A stretch of 64,000 bases of DNA, taken from Pedobacter kyungheensis. Its GTDB lineage: Bacteria; Bacteroidota; Bacteroidia; Sphingobacteriales; Sphingobacteriaceae. Positions 53,500-63,554 of this stretch are shown here, piece after piece. The position numbers were made by a program, and so were the translations under genes. Position 1 is the first letter of the stretch; each line of letters starts with the position of its first letter. The notes beneath the pieces are model-generated. The model was not told the origin of the DNA, did not search any database, and saw nothing but the letters and a program-made list of their open reading frames with translations. Location: NCBI RefSeq assembly GCF_000812965.1, contig NZ_JSYN01000004.1, positions 62,001 through 126,000 of the forward strand, written 5' to 3'.

Positions 53500-55167
53500 A
53501 TGATCCCGAATTTTTCTGCTGCAGAACAAGCCGTTCACTACCCCGCCGATCGAAGAACTTTTATTGGATTAAAACCACAAGTGTGGTACGTTTTAGCTAT
53601 TTTACTGATCGCTACAATGGGTGTTGCCTGGTTGCAGTATTTAATCTGGGGTTTACCGGCCGATCCGGGGCTCATCCCTGTGCCCAAAGAAAAGCTGGCT
53701 ATTGGCTTTCCGTGGTGGCTAAGGTTAAGCCATTGGGTAAACTTCTTTTTCCTAATTACCATTATCAGGAGTGGCCTTTCTATACTGGCCGATCATCCGC
53801 GCTTATATTTTAACAACAGTTGTACCCCCGGGTCTGAATGGGCCAAATTTACCCCCTTAAATATTCCGGAAGGGAAGGTGTGGACAGCAAAAGAAGATGC
53901 GCGTTACATTAGTCCGGTATTGGGTTTGCCCGGGTACAGGCACACCGTAGGCCTGGCGCGTTGCTGGCACTTTATCAATGTGCCGTTTTTCTTGCTCAAC
54001 GGGGTTATTTTTATTGTCTTACTGTTTTCGACTGATCAGTGGCGTAAACTGGTGCCTACCTCGTGGAGCATTATCCCCGATTCGTGGAGTGTGTTTGTAC
54101 ATTATGCCACTTTCAATATGCCTGTAGAACCGAATGGCTTTTACCAATACAATGCCCTGCAGCAGGTATCTTATTTCGCCGTGGTTTTTTTACTCGCACC
54201 CATTGCCATGTTGAGTGGTATGGCCATGTCGCCGGCAATTGAAAACCGTTTCCACTGGTTTCCCAAAATTTTTATCAACCGGCAAGGTGCGCGTTCAGTT
54301 CATTTTCTGGTGATGCTGGCTTATCTGGCTTTTCTGGTGGTCCATGTAGCAATGGTTGTAGCAACGGGTTTGGTTAGAAATATGAACCACATTGTTAATG
54401 GAACGGATAGCGAAACCGACCAAACCGGCTTGTACTTTGGTATTGGTTTTCTTATTTTTCTGGTTTTGTTTGCCGTGTTTGCGCATTGGTTCTCGTGGCA
54501 TCGGCCAAGGCAATTGCAACGGTTGCAGGCTTTAATTAACGGTACGCTTTGGGAGAAAACCATTAACAAGCTTAAACCTAAACTGGTCTATCGCAAAGAA
54601 GACATTACACCCCACTTTTGGGCCAACGGCAAAGTGCCTGAATCGGCAGAGTGGAAAGCACTTGCCGCCAATAACTTTCAGGATTTTAAACTTAAGGTAG
54701 GCGGTTTGGTAGACAATCCTATGGAGTTTTCGCTGGCTGAGTTAAAAAAACTAGGGCAGGATGAAAATATCACCATGCACCATTGTATTCAGGGCTGGTC
54801 GGGCATTGCTGAATGGGGTGGTTTACCTATGCGTAAACTCATTGAAGTGGTTAAACCACATCCTTCTGTTCAAACAGTTGTATTTTATTCTTTTGGTGAA
54901 GGATTGTATGGCGGAGATTATTACGATACCCATACGCTCGATAACTGCCTGAAACCGGGTGCATTGCTGGCATGGGAAATGAATTACGAACCTTTAACCG
55001 AGCTTTATGGTGCTCCCTTACGTTTGCGGGTAGAAAACCAACTGGGATATAAAATGGTGAAGTGGATTGCGCGAATCGAGTTTGTTACCTCTCACACCAC
55101 GGTAGGTAAGGGCTATGGAGGCAAAAACGAAGATGATGAATATTTCGATTTACTGGCCAATACCTAA
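53500..55167 (+). CDS. Cytochrome b561-type membrane protein fused to a molybdopterin oxidoreductase domain
   Basis: 555 residues. The N-terminal half (about 25-335) has five or so membrane helices with candidate haem His H78 (RLSHWVNFFF), H157 (ARCWHFINVP), H268 and H282 (ARSVHFLVML; FLVVHVAMVV). The C-terminal part (about 395-545) is a sulfite-oxidase/MsrP-like Mo-cofactor domain, with the Mo-ligating Cys C429 in TMHHCIQGWSGIAEWGGLP. It looks like MsrP and MsrQ joined in one chain, with the order reversed relative to the two-gene operon. It would pass quinone electrons to a Mo site, whose side of the membrane is not certain. No signal peptide is seen. Confidence 0.85.
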   Translation: MIPNFSAAEQAVHYPADRRTFIGLKPQVWYVLAILLIATMGVAWLQYLIWGLPADPGLIPVPKEKLAIGFPWWLRLSHWVNFFFLITIIRSGLSILADHPRLYFNNSCTPGSEWAKFTPLNIPEGKVWTAKEDARYISPVLGLPGYRHTVGLARCWHFINVPFFLLNGVIFIVLLFSTDQWRKLVPTSWSIIPDSWSVFVHYATFNMPVEPNGFYQYNALQQVSYFAVVFLLAPIAMLSGMAMSPAIENRFHWFPKIFINRQGARSVHFLVMLAYLAFLVVHVAMVVATGLVRNMNHIVNGTDSETDQTGLYFGIGFLIFLVLFAVFAHWFSWHRPRQLQRLQALINGTLWEKTINKLKPKLVYRKEDITPHFWANGKVPESAEWKALAANNFQDFKLKVGGLVDNPMEFSLAELKKLGQDENITMHHCIQGWSGIAEWGGLPMRKLIEVVKPHPSVQTVVFYSFGEGLYGGDYYDTHTLDNCLKPGALLAWEMNYEPLTELYGAPLRLRVENQLGYKMVKWIARIEFVTSHTTVGKGYGGKNEDDEYFDLLANT

Positions 55168-55178
55168 ATCTGTACAAC

Positions 55179-55516
55179 ATGAGCTTAGCACAACGGATCA
55201 AAGAAATGCCACCAGCTTATTTTTCGATGGTCATGGCTATGGGAATTATTGGTATAGGCATTTCTTTACATGGCTGGCCTTTGCCGGCTAAAGTTTTCCT
55301 GTTTTTTAATCTGGTAATTTTCTGCACATTAATTGTCGCGAACTTATACCGTTTGGTTCGGTTTTATGCAGACATTAAGGCCGATTTTCATAGCTACGAG
55401 CGTGGCCCTGGTTTTTTAACGATTATTGCTGCTAGCTGTGCGTGGTGATGATAGGTTTTTGGGCTAAACTATTTACCAGACCGAATCCTGATGGCACTAA
55501 AACAAATAACAATTAA
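55179..55516 (+). pseudogene. TehA/SLAC1-family transporter remnant with internal deletion
   Basis: The ORF at 55179-55448 encodes 89 residues that match only the start of TehA/SLAC1-like anion transporters (MPPAYFSMVMAMGIIGIGISL...), which are normally over 300 long. It stops at AASCAW. Immediately after, in the +2 frame, GTG GTG ATG ATA... (55442-55516) reads VVMIGFWAKLFTRPNPDGTKTNNN, which looks like the last helix and tail of the same protein. The body of the gene has been lost by an internal out-of-frame deletion. It follows the Mo fusion after 11 bp. Confidence 0.72.
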
Positions 55517-55543
55517 AATGGGAAGATTTATCCCATTTTAATT
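55511..55543. terminator. Bidirectional terminator
   Basis: A perfect 13-bp inverted repeat, AATTAAAATGGGA (55511-55523) and TCCCATTTTAATT (55531-55543), with a 7-nt loop. It lies between the remnant and the convergent RND operon. Confidence 0.75.
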
Positions 55544-55554
55544 GAACTATCCGG

Positions 55555-56967
55555 TTATTCTATTCCGCCACCCAGTGCCCGGTACAAATCAGTTAGGGCG
55601 GTAAGCTTTTCCTGTTTTATTGAAATGGCTTCCAGATCGTTTTGCAGGGCATTATTTTGTGCTGTAATAACCTCAAGATAGGTGGCCATGCCACTTTTAT
55701 AAAGCAATAAGGCATCTTTATTAGCCTTGTTCAAAGAGGCCGATTTAGCATCAATCAAAGCCAGCCTTTCGTCTGCATGTACCGATTGGCTCATGGCATC
55801 AGAAACTTCAGCAACAGCTGTTAACATGGTTTGTTTAAATGTTATAACCGATTTTTGCTGTTCAAGGAGCGCAGTTTGATAAGCTGTTTTTAATTCTGCT
55901 TTCTGAAAAACAGGTTGCGTCAGGTTCGCAGCAAGAGTATTAAATATCGAACCCGGAATATTAAACCAGTTTTTGATATTGAACGCATTTAATCCCGATT
56001 GTGCTGAAAGGCTTATTGACGGATACATGGCTGCTTTGGCTAATCCGGTTTTGGCATTTGCCGACCTTACCAGCAATTCGGCTGCTTTTAAATCAGGCCT
56101 GCGCGATAAAAGCATAGCAGGAACACCTGTTGCAAAAATGGCATCCGGAGCCACACTGGCTAATGTACCCGAGCGTTTTACCGCGTCGGGATATTCTCCA
56201 CACAATATGCTAAGCGCATGCTCCTGCATCTCTATATTTTTTTGCACAAGTGGTACTAAAAGTTCAGCTGTTTTTTGCTGTGCTTTAACCTGCTCAACTG
56301 CCAGCGAGTTTACCTGCCCGGCACGGTATTGCAGATTTAGCATGCTAAGCGTACTGTCGCTTAATTGTACATTTCTTTTCGCTATGCGTAATTGCTCATC
56401 AAGGCCAATCAGGTTATAATAAGCCTTTGCAACCTGTGCTATAATTTTGGTTTTTACTGCGGCAATATTTTCTTTTTGAGCCAGGTACTCGGCCATTGCA
56501 CCACTTTTGCGCATCGCAGCCTTTCCCCAAATGTCGGCTTCCCAGGCCAATTGTAAATTGGCATTGTAATCATCAATGTAACTGGTGCTTACAAACTGGC
56601 CTGAAAGTGAACCATTGAGTGAGTTTTTAGATTGAAAACTGCGGTTTGCGCTTACTGCGAGGTTAAGTGTTGGCAATATAGATAGTTTGGCTTGTTTAAA
56701 AGCCAGATCAAGTTGTTCCATAGTTAACAAGGCAGTAGCCACTTCGGAGTTTTTATTAAGAGCGTTTTCAATAAGCAGATTGAGTTGGGGCTCCTTAAAA
56801 AAAGATTTCCACGGAAGCAGTACTGTATCGCCGGTTAAGCTAATCTGATTCCGGTATTGCGCTGGCGTTGAAAGCGTTTGTCGGCTATATTTGCCACCTA
56901 CGGCACATGATGCCAGTAAAGTAACAATAGCCAGTGCAGGTATAAGATGTTTTAATGTTGTTTTCAT
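55555..56967 (-). CDS. RND efflux outer-membrane factor (OprM/NodT family lipoprotein)
   Basis: 470 residues with a lipobox (VTLLASC, C22). Two OEP repeats of helical hairpins are visible (about 60-250 and 265-455), with the typical RRPDLKAAELLVRSANAKTGLAKAAMYPSISLS and the ending YLEVITAQNNALQNDLEAISIKQEKLTALTDLYRALGGG. It would form the outer-membrane tunnel for the pump. Its ATG overlaps the stop of the permease gene (ATGA), so all three genes are coupled; it is the last in the operon. Confidence 0.95.
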   Translation of the reverse strand: MKTTLKHLIPALAIVTLLASCAVGGKYSRQTLSTPAQYRNQISLTGDTVLLPWKSFFKEPQLNLLIENALNKNSEVATALLTMEQLDLAFKQAKLSILPTLNLAVSANRSFQSKNSLNGSLSGQFVSTSYIDDYNANLQLAWEADIWGKAAMRKSGAMAEYLAQKENIAAVKTKIIAQVAKAYYNLIGLDEQLRIAKRNVQLSDSTLSMLNLQYRAGQVNSLAVEQVKAQQKTAELLVPLVQKNIEMQEHALSILCGEYPDAVKRSGTLASVAPDAIFATGVPAMLLSRRPDLKAAELLVRSANAKTGLAKAAMYPSISLSAQSGLNAFNIKNWFNIPGSIFNTLAANLTQPVFQKAELKTAYQTALLEQQKSVITFKQTMLTAVAEVSDAMSQSVHADERLALIDAKSASLNKANKDALLLYKSGMATYLEVITAQNNALQNDLEAISIKQEKLTALTDLYRALGGGIE

Positions 56968-59900
56968 GATACGATGTCTGCTTTTTGTATTTGAGTTTTG
57001 CGCGAAACTTTCTCCTGAAGGAACTGGAAGAGCATAAACAGCATAGGGATGATGAATAATCCTAAAATTACCCCGCTAAACATACCGAATGCTGCACCAA
57101 AACTGATTGATTTATTTCCGGTAGCAGTTCCTCCGGTAGCAGTCATCAGGGGAATCATCCCAGCGATAAAAGCTAATGAAGTCATGATAATTGGGCGCAA
57201 TCTTTCTTTTGCACCTTCATAAGCTGCGTTTACAATAGAAAGGCCTGACTGACGGCGTTGTACTGCAAATTCGACGATTAAGATTGCATTTTTTGCCAGC
57301 AAACCAACCAGCATAATTAAACCAACCTGCACATAAATATTATTGTCTAAACCAGCCAGTTTTATACCGGCAAAAGCACCAATTACACCTGTTGGTATAG
57401 ATAGTAATACCGCCAATGGCAACAGATAACTTTCATATTGGGCAGCCAGTAGGAAGTACACAAACAATAAACACAGACCAAATATCATTACAGTTTGGTT
57501 GCCTGAGGCTTTTTCTTCCAAACTTAATCCTGTCCATTCGTAGCTGTAATCGGATGGGAGCTTATTTAATACTTTCTCCAGCGTTTCCATAATCTGGCCA
57601 TTACTGAAACCCGGGGCAGCACTTACGTTAATGGTAACAGCATTGTACAAGTTGTACCTGTTTACCGATTCCGGACCATACACTTTTTGTAAGGAAAGCA
57701 AAGCTTTTGCAGCAACCATTTCGCCCTGGTCATTTTTAACAAATATTTCGTTAAAAGCATCTTCATCTGTTCTGAAAATACCATCGGCTTTAATACTTAC
57801 CCGGTAAAATTTTCCAAATCTCGAAAAATCTGCAGATTGATCGCCTGCAAAGTAAACCTGCACAGCATCCAGCAATCCGGCAATGCTAACGCCCATTTGT
57901 TTGGCTTTATCTTCATCAACCTCAAGTTCCAGTTGCGGGTAATCGGCCCTGAATGTGGTATAAGCATACTGAACGCCCGGTTGCTGCATAATCTGACCGA
58001 TTAATTTATCGGCCTGCGATTTTAAGGAAGCCATATTGCGGCCAAGTCGATCCTGCAGCACAATTTCTGCACCAGCGGTTGTTCCAAAACCTTCAACCGG
58101 AGGCATACGGAAGGCCATAACCTGTCCATCTTTTACAGAGGCCAGCTTACCTGTAATAATTCCCATTACGGCATCAATATCCTTAACAGCACCACGTTCT
58201 TTAGGCGCTTTAAGCTTTACAAAACCCATGGCGTATGATGGGCCTGCACTATTGCTCAGGATGTTAAAACCAGTAATATTGGTATTATTGTCAACAGCTT
58301 CTACCTCTTTTAATAGCTTGTCGATTTTAGCAACTGTGGCTGTTGTGCGGTTTAGCGCTGTTCCGGCAGGCATGCTTAAACTATATACAATAAAGCTATC
58401 ATCTTCCATCGGTACAAAACTTTTAGGGGTCGTCATCATCATCCAGCCTGCAAGAGCGATAATTGCCAGGGTTAATCCGCCAGCAAACCATTTATATCTC
58501 GTAAGGAATTTTAAACCATCGGTGTACCGGTTTGTTAACCGGTTAAAAGCTGAATTGAAGCCGGTAAAGAAGCGTTGCGAAAAATTTTGTTTTTGCTTTT
58601 TATGCTGGTCATGCCCATCATGATTGTTCTTTAAGAAAAGTGCACAAAGGGCAGGGGTTAACGTTAAAGCGTTAACTGCCGAAATAATGATAGAAATGGC
58701 CAGCGTATAAGCAAATTGCTTGTAAAATATTCCGGCAGATCCGGTCATAAAGCCAATGGGAATAAATACTGCCGACATAACCAGGGTGATGGATATTACG
58801 GCACCCGTAATTTCGCTCATGGCCGAACGTGTGGCTTCGCGCCCGGTCATATCCGAACCTTCCATTTTTTTATGTACTGCCTCTACCACCACAATGGCAT
58901 CATCTACAACAATACCTATGGCCAGCACCAGTGCAAAAAGGGTTAAAATATTAATGGTAAAGCCAAATACAAGCAGGAAGAAAAAAGTACCAATAATGGC
59001 CACCGGAACTGCAATGGCTGGTATAATGGTCGATCTAAAATCCTGAAGGAAAAGAAATACAACAATGAATACCAATATAAATGCTTCTATCAATGTCGAT
59101 TTAACCTGACCTGTAGCTTCATCTAAACGTTCTTTGGTGCTCATTAAGGTATAATATTTAATACCCGGAGGAAAAGATTTCGATAATCGCTCAAGCTCAG
59201 CCCTTACACCAATTTCTATTTCGTTGGCATTAGAACCGGTAGTTTGTAAAATGGCCAGTGTAACCGCGTTTTTTCCGTTCGATTTATTATCTCCACTGTA
59301 AGAAATGGAACCAAATTCTACCCTGGCTACTTCTTTTAAACGCAGTACATTGCCTTTTTGGTTTTTTATCACCATGTTTTCGTACTGTTCGGGCAGGTTT
59401 TTCTTGCCTTTGTAACGCATCACGTATTCAAGTGCAGCGTCTGATTCTTCCCCCAGTTTCCCTGGGGCTGCTTCTAAGCTCTGATCGGCAATTGCTGCTT
59501 TAATGTCAGCAGGAACCAGGCCTGCATTCGCCATTTTCTGCGGATTTAACCAAATTCTCATCGAATAATCTTTCGCTCCGAAAACCTGTGCCTGGCCTAC
59601 ACCCGGTACACGTTTAATTTGCGGAATAAGGTTAATGTTGGCATAATTCTGCAAAAACAATTCATCATATTTTGCATGGTCTTCGCTATACAGGTTGAAG
59701 ATCATAATCATGCTGTTTTGTTGCTTAGAAGTGGTAAGCCCCATCCTGATTACTTCCTGAGGAAGCTTTGGTGTAGCTTGCTGTACCCTGTTTTGTACAT
59801 TTACAGCAGCCTGATCAACATTTACACCTTGCTTAAAAATAATGCTTATGGAGAATGACCCATCATTACTTGCAGTAGATTTGATGTACTGCATATCTTC

Positions 59901-60116
59901 TACACCGTTAATCTGTTCTTCTAAAGGTGTTACCACCGATCTGATTACCGCTTCGCTATTGCCGCCAGGATAAGAGCCACTTACCGAAACCGTAGGAGGC
60001 GAAATATCCGGAAAACGGGTTACCGATAATCTGGTCAAACCAATTATACCCAAAATAACGAGCACAATAGAGATTACGGTAGCCATTACTGGTCTATCGA
60101 TTATATTCTTTAACAT
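56964..60116 (-). CDS. RND efflux permease (HAE1, AcrB-like)
   Basis: 1050 residues, normal AcrB size, with 12 membrane helices and two large periplasmic loops. The proton-relay aspartates are in GIVVDDAIVVVEAVH, and the C-terminal half repeats the fold (TSLAFIAGMIPLMTATGGTATGNKSISFG). The start MLKNIIDRPVMATVISIVLVILGIIGLTRLSVTRFPDISPPTV is typical. It exports hydrophobic drugs or similar compounds, powered by protons. It sits 38 bp after the adaptor gene and overlaps the outer-membrane gene. Confidence 0.97.
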   Translation of the reverse strand: MLKNIIDRPVMATVISIVLVILGIIGLTRLSVTRFPDISPPTVSVSGSYPGGNSEAVIRSVVTPLEEQINGVEDMQYIKSTASNDGSFSISIIFKQGVNVDQAAVNVQNRVQQATPKLPQEVIRMGLTTSKQQNSMIMIFNLYSEDHAKYDELFLQNYANINLIPQIKRVPGVGQAQVFGAKDYSMRIWLNPQKMANAGLVPADIKAAIADQSLEAAPGKLGEESDAALEYVMRYKGKKNLPEQYENMVIKNQKGNVLRLKEVARVEFGSISYSGDNKSNGKNAVTLAILQTTGSNANEIEIGVRAELERLSKSFPPGIKYYTLMSTKERLDEATGQVKSTLIEAFILVFIVVFLFLQDFRSTIIPAIAVPVAIIGTFFFLLVFGFTINILTLFALVLAIGIVVDDAIVVVEAVHKKMEGSDMTGREATRSAMSEITGAVISITLVMSAVFIPIGFMTGSAGIFYKQFAYTLAISIIISAVNALTLTPALCALFLKNNHDGHDQHKKQKQNFSQRFFTGFNSAFNRLTNRYTDGLKFLTRYKWFAGGLTLAIIALAGWMMMTTPKSFVPMEDDSFIVYSLSMPAGTALNRTTATVAKIDKLLKEVEAVDNNTNITGFNILSNSAGPSYAMGFVKLKAPKERGAVKDIDAVMGIITGKLASVKDGQVMAFRMPPVEGFGTTAGAEIVLQDRLGRNMASLKSQADKLIGQIMQQPGVQYAYTTFRADYPQLELEVDEDKAKQMGVSIAGLLDAVQVYFAGDQSADFSRFGKFYRVSIKADGIFRTDEDAFNEIFVKNDQGEMVAAKALLSLQKVYGPESVNRYNLYNAVTINVSAAPGFSNGQIMETLEKVLNKLPSDYSYEWTGLSLEEKASGNQTVMIFGLCLLFVYFLLAAQYESYLLPLAVLLSIPTGVIGAFAGIKLAGLDNNIYVQVGLIMLVGLLAKNAILIVEFAVQRRQSGLSIVNAAYEGAKERLRPIIMTSLAFIAGMIPLMTATGGTATGNKSISFGAAFGMFSGVILGLFIIPMLFMLFQFLQEKVSRKTQIQKADIVS

Positions 60117-60154
60117 AAAATAAATTCTAAAATTTAATATTGGATATGATTGCG

Positions 60155-61291
60155 CTAGGGCCTGGCAACTTTTGGCTTAACAACCATTCCCTGCGCCAGG
60201 ATTTCGATATTGTTTGTTGCAATCCGATCGCCCGATTTTAGTCCGCTTTTAACCAGGTAATTTTGACCTGATTTGCCGGCAATTTCCATGGGCTGCATGT
60301 TCACTTTATTGCTATCGCCGAGGGTGTATACAAAAAACTTATCCTGTATATCTTTAACACTGGCCATCGGGATAGTCATAACCGAACTGAGTGCGGTATT
60401 AATTACTACGCGTACCGAGCCTCCTGAGCGTAAAAACTTATCTGGATTAGGGAAAATAGCTTTCATAGCAATGGTTCCGGTTGTTCTGTCGATATTTCCA
60501 CTTGCGGTTTCTAATTTTCCTTTTATCCCATATAAACTTCCGTCAGAGAGGATAAGGTCAACCCCGGTTATTTTTTCGCTATTGCTTTTACCCCCTTTAA
60601 GTATGCGCAGATAATCGGCATCGCTCATGGCAAAATAAACATATACTTCATCGATTTCAGAAAGCGTAGTCATTGGATTTGCATCAGCAGGAGTCACTAA
60701 ATTTCCAATGCGGTTAGGAATACGGCCAATATAACCGCTAACTGGTGCTTTTATTACCGAAAAATCGGCATTAATTTTTGCAGCGTTAAGGGCTGCCTTA
60801 GCTTGCGCAACAGCGGCTACAGTGGCTTTATAGTTCGATTCGGCAGTTTGTAGCTGTACATCGGTAACTACTTTGCCTGCTACTAAAGGTTTAATTTTTT
60901 CAACCTCCAGTTTTGCCGTTGCCTGATTGGCCAAAGCCGCACTCAAAGCAGCCTCGTTATTGCTTATTTGTGCATTTAGTGCATCACCTTTAATGCGGAA
61001 AAGCGTTTGCCCGCTTTTAACGTAATCGCCTTCCTTTACATATATAGCAGCCAGATACCCCGTAGCCTGTGCTTTAATGTCAACATTTACTTTGCCTTCA
61101 ATAGTACCGGGATATTTTTTTTCTATACCCGCATTTCCTGTACTTAAAGTAATAAATTCTACTTCAGGGCTGGCTTCCTGTTGCATTGCATTATCGTTTG
61201 CGCTAGTGCCACAGGCGGCCACTAAAGCAATGGTGCTTATTGCCAAAATATTGTACAGGCTAGCTTTTATTTGCTTATAAGTTATTGCCAT
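60155..61291 (-). CDS. RND periplasmic adaptor (MFP) subunit
   Basis: 378 residues with a lipobox near LVAACG (C27). Barrel-sandwich/lipoyl (PGTIEGKVNVDIKAQATGYLAAIYVKEGDYVKSGQTLFRI), a helical hairpin (115-175) and beta-barrel domains are present. It links the permease to the outer-membrane factor. First gene of the operon. A 200-bp gap upstream contains GCTGAA three times (61346, 61379, 61400), possibly a regulator site, before the adjacent LytTR pair. Confidence 0.95.
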   Translation of the reverse strand: MAITYKQIKASLYNILAISTIALVAACGTSANDNAMQQEASPEVEFITLSTGNAGIEKKYPGTIEGKVNVDIKAQATGYLAAIYVKEGDYVKSGQTLFRIKGDALNAQISNNEAALSAALANQATAKLEVEKIKPLVAGKVVTDVQLQTAESNYKATVAAVAQAKAALNAAKINADFSVIKAPVSGYIGRIPNRIGNLVTPADANPMTTLSEIDEVYVYFAMSDADYLRILKGGKSNSEKITGVDLILSDGSLYGIKGKLETASGNIDRTTGTIAMKAIFPNPDKFLRSGGSVRVVINTALSSVMTIPMASVKDIQDKFFVYTLGDSNKVNMQPMEIAGKSGQNYLVKSGLKSGDRIATNNIEILAQGMVVKPKVARP

Positions 61292-61491
61292 TCTTTTTTA
61301 AGATTTGATTGTATGGCAAAAAGACAAAGAAATTAAACGCGCGAGGCTGAATAATTGACCGAAACGGAAGAATTTGCTGCTGAATCGTAGGAAACAATGG
61401 CTGAAACTATGCGGCAGGATCGGGCAATTGGCTAATAGTGCGAAGCGCGATTTTTGGTTAGAAGAAAGTCCTTTGTGTGGTTGTTCTTTAA

Positions 61492-62247
61492 TTAATAATC
61501 CATCCAGTTTCTAAATTGCTGCGCCTTTTCGCGGCTAACAATTACCTCGGCTTCCGGATTGTGCTTTAGCTTAATTTTTAGTTTGCCATTAAAATAATTG
61601 TGGATGTTTTGTACCGCATCAATGTTAATGATAAACTGGCGGTTAGCCCTGAAAAATTGTTTAGGATCGAGCTGTTGTTCCAGCTCTTCCAGAGTTTGAC
61701 CCAGGTTTTCTTCAGTAGAATTATTCAAAAACGCCCTTGTAATTTTTAATTCAACATAAAAATAAGCAACTTCATTTACCAAAAGCGTTTTAAAACCATC
61801 ACGATAGGGAAGAAGAAAACGACTTCTATAGGACTTGCGATCTAAATGGTTAAGCAGGTTTTGAACTGCAATCATCGGGTCTGGTAAATTTCGCTCCTCC
61901 ACTTTCTCAATAGCCAATGCCAGTTCATCCTGATCAATCGGTTTCAGAATGTAATCGACACTGTTGAATTTAAATGCCCTCACCGCATATTCATCATAGG
62001 CCGTGGTGAAAATAATCGGACATTTAAGATTAGTTTGCTCTAAAATTTCAAAACTCAAGCCGTCTGATAATCGGATATCCATCATAATCAGGTCTGGACA
62101 ATCGTTTTTTAATAACCAGGCCATACTTTCAGATACGCTCCCCAATACATCCAAAATAGCAATATCTGGACGTACAATGCCAATCAATCTTTTTAAACGA
62201 TCGGCATTTGGTTTTTCATCTTCAACGATTAGAATATTTTTAATCAT
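61492..62247 (-). CDS. LytTR-family response regulator
   Basis: 251 residues. The receiver has a phosphoacceptor Asp in LIMMDIRLSDGLSF and a conserved Lys in YILKPIDQDE; the C-terminal LytTR domain reads RSRFLLPYRDGFKTLLVNEVAYFYVELKITRAFLNN...FFRANRQFIINIDAVQNI. It overlaps the kinase by 4 bp (ATGA). It is followed after 200 bp by the RND operon on the same strand, so it may control that pump, but this is only contextual. Confidence 0.95.
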   Translation of the reverse strand: MIKNILIVEDEKPNADRLKRLIGIVRPDIAILDVLGSVSESMAWLLKNDCPDLIMMDIRLSDGLSFEILEQTNLKCPIIFTTAYDEYAVRAFKFNSVDYILKPIDQDELALAIEKVEERNLPDPMIAVQNLLNHLDRKSYRSRFLLPYRDGFKTLLVNEVAYFYVELKITRAFLNNSTEENLGQTLEELEQQLDPKQFFRANRQFIINIDAVQNIHNYFNGKLKIKLKHNPEAEVIVSREKAQQFRNWMDY

Positions 62248-63338
62248 AATTTAATAAGTGGAACAATTACCGTAAACTGCTGCGAATCTTGTACAATTGT
62301 GGGTAATGCTTTCCCCAGTAACCGATATCTCTTTTTAATATTATCCAGACCAATACCCGCTGAAACTGGTTTCCTGTCCAGTGCTTTAATTCCATTACTA
62401 ACCGTTAATTCTTCAGAATCGGTGCCTTTTATTGAAATTTTTAAAGGGTCGTCTTTCAGTAATTTATTGTGTTTTAACGCATTTTCAATCAGCAGCTGTA
62501 AAGTTAATGGTGGTATACGCAGGTGGTTCAATGCCGGATCAATTTCAATATTAAACTGAACACCTGTGCCGGCTCTTTGCTGTAAAAGAAAAATATAGGC
62601 ATGGATGAATTTAATCTCGTCGGCCAGGCTAATTAGATCTTTTTTGGCATTGAGTAAGAGGTAGCGATACACTTTAGAGAAGTTTTCGGCGTATTCATAA
62701 CCCAGTTGCTGGTCTTCAAGTATCAATTCGGAAAGCACGCTCAGGTTATTAAAAACAAAATGAGGGTCGATTTGCAGTTTCAAGGCCAGTAATTCGGCTT
62801 CGGCAGCAGCTTGCTCGTGCTGTGCTGCTTTTACTTTATTTTCAAGTGCTTCCATCGCCGAACTTTTCCAGTTCATGATCAGGAAATTGCCAGTATTGAT
62901 TCCGCTAATCATTAATCCAATGAGTATGCTTACCACAATAAACTGGGCAAAATCAGTGAGGTCTTGCGGAGACATTTCCCTTTTTTCTTCACCGCTTAAG
63001 GCGATATGGATTAAAACCTGAAAAAAAATAAGAATCAGCACCAATATAATATTGGCAATGGTTTCTATCGAAAGTCGTTTAAGCGGGGCCTGGGTCCAGG
63101 GAAAGCGTTTATTTAGCAGCTTATGCATAAAAATGCTCGATTCTGACATAATCACACAGAATAAGAAGGTGATAGTCATTTCGCCCAGAATTTCATAGTA
63201 TGATGAATTGATATATTCTACCCACCACCTCGAATAGGGATTGAGTACATAAGATACCAGGTAAAACATAATAAAAGCAAAAATCACGATCATGATTCGT
63301 TTGCCTTTATTACTAAAATAGATGTCAATTATCTTCAT
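62244..63338 (-). CDS. LytS-like sensor histidine kinase
   Basis: 364 residues with four hydrophobic helices before residue 160 and a coiled stretch (MNWKSSAMEALENKVKAAQHEQAAAEAELLALKLQIDPHFVFNNLSVLSELI) holding the phospho-His region, then an ATPase domain ending SAGIGLDNIKKRYRLLG. There is no extracellular sensor domain. It is coupled to the next gene. Its relation to the pair at 39951-41689 is one of architecture, not close identity. Confidence 0.94.
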   Translation of the reverse strand: MKIIDIYFSNKGKRIMIVIFAFIMFYLVSYVLNPYSRWWVEYINSSYYEILGEMTITFLFCVIMSESSIFMHKLLNKRFPWTQAPLKRLSIETIANIILVLILIFFQVLIHIALSGEEKREMSPQDLTDFAQFIVVSILIGLMISGINTGNFLIMNWKSSAMEALENKVKAAQHEQAAAEAELLALKLQIDPHFVFNNLSVLSELILEDQQLGYEYAENFSKVYRYLLLNAKKDLISLADEIKFIHAYIFLLQQRAGTGVQFNIEIDPALNHLRIPPLTLQLLIENALKHNKLLKDDPLKISIKGTDSEELTVSNGIKALDRKPVSAGIGLDNIKKRYRLLGKALPTIVQDSQQFTVIVPLIKL

Positions 63339-63554
63339 AATGATGCCGATATCAGTTCATTACCACAACTGATAATTGCAGGATACCTCAATTACCGATT
63401 GGCAAATCATTTATCTGAATCCAAATTTCGTTTTTTTTGGCTGATATCTGCTTTTTTTTCTGCTCTGGTGGTTTTCTTTACCACTGAAGCGTTGATATGG
63501 CTTACTGAGGCAGATTGTGCTCCATGTTGCTTATAAAAAGATAATGGCAATGAT

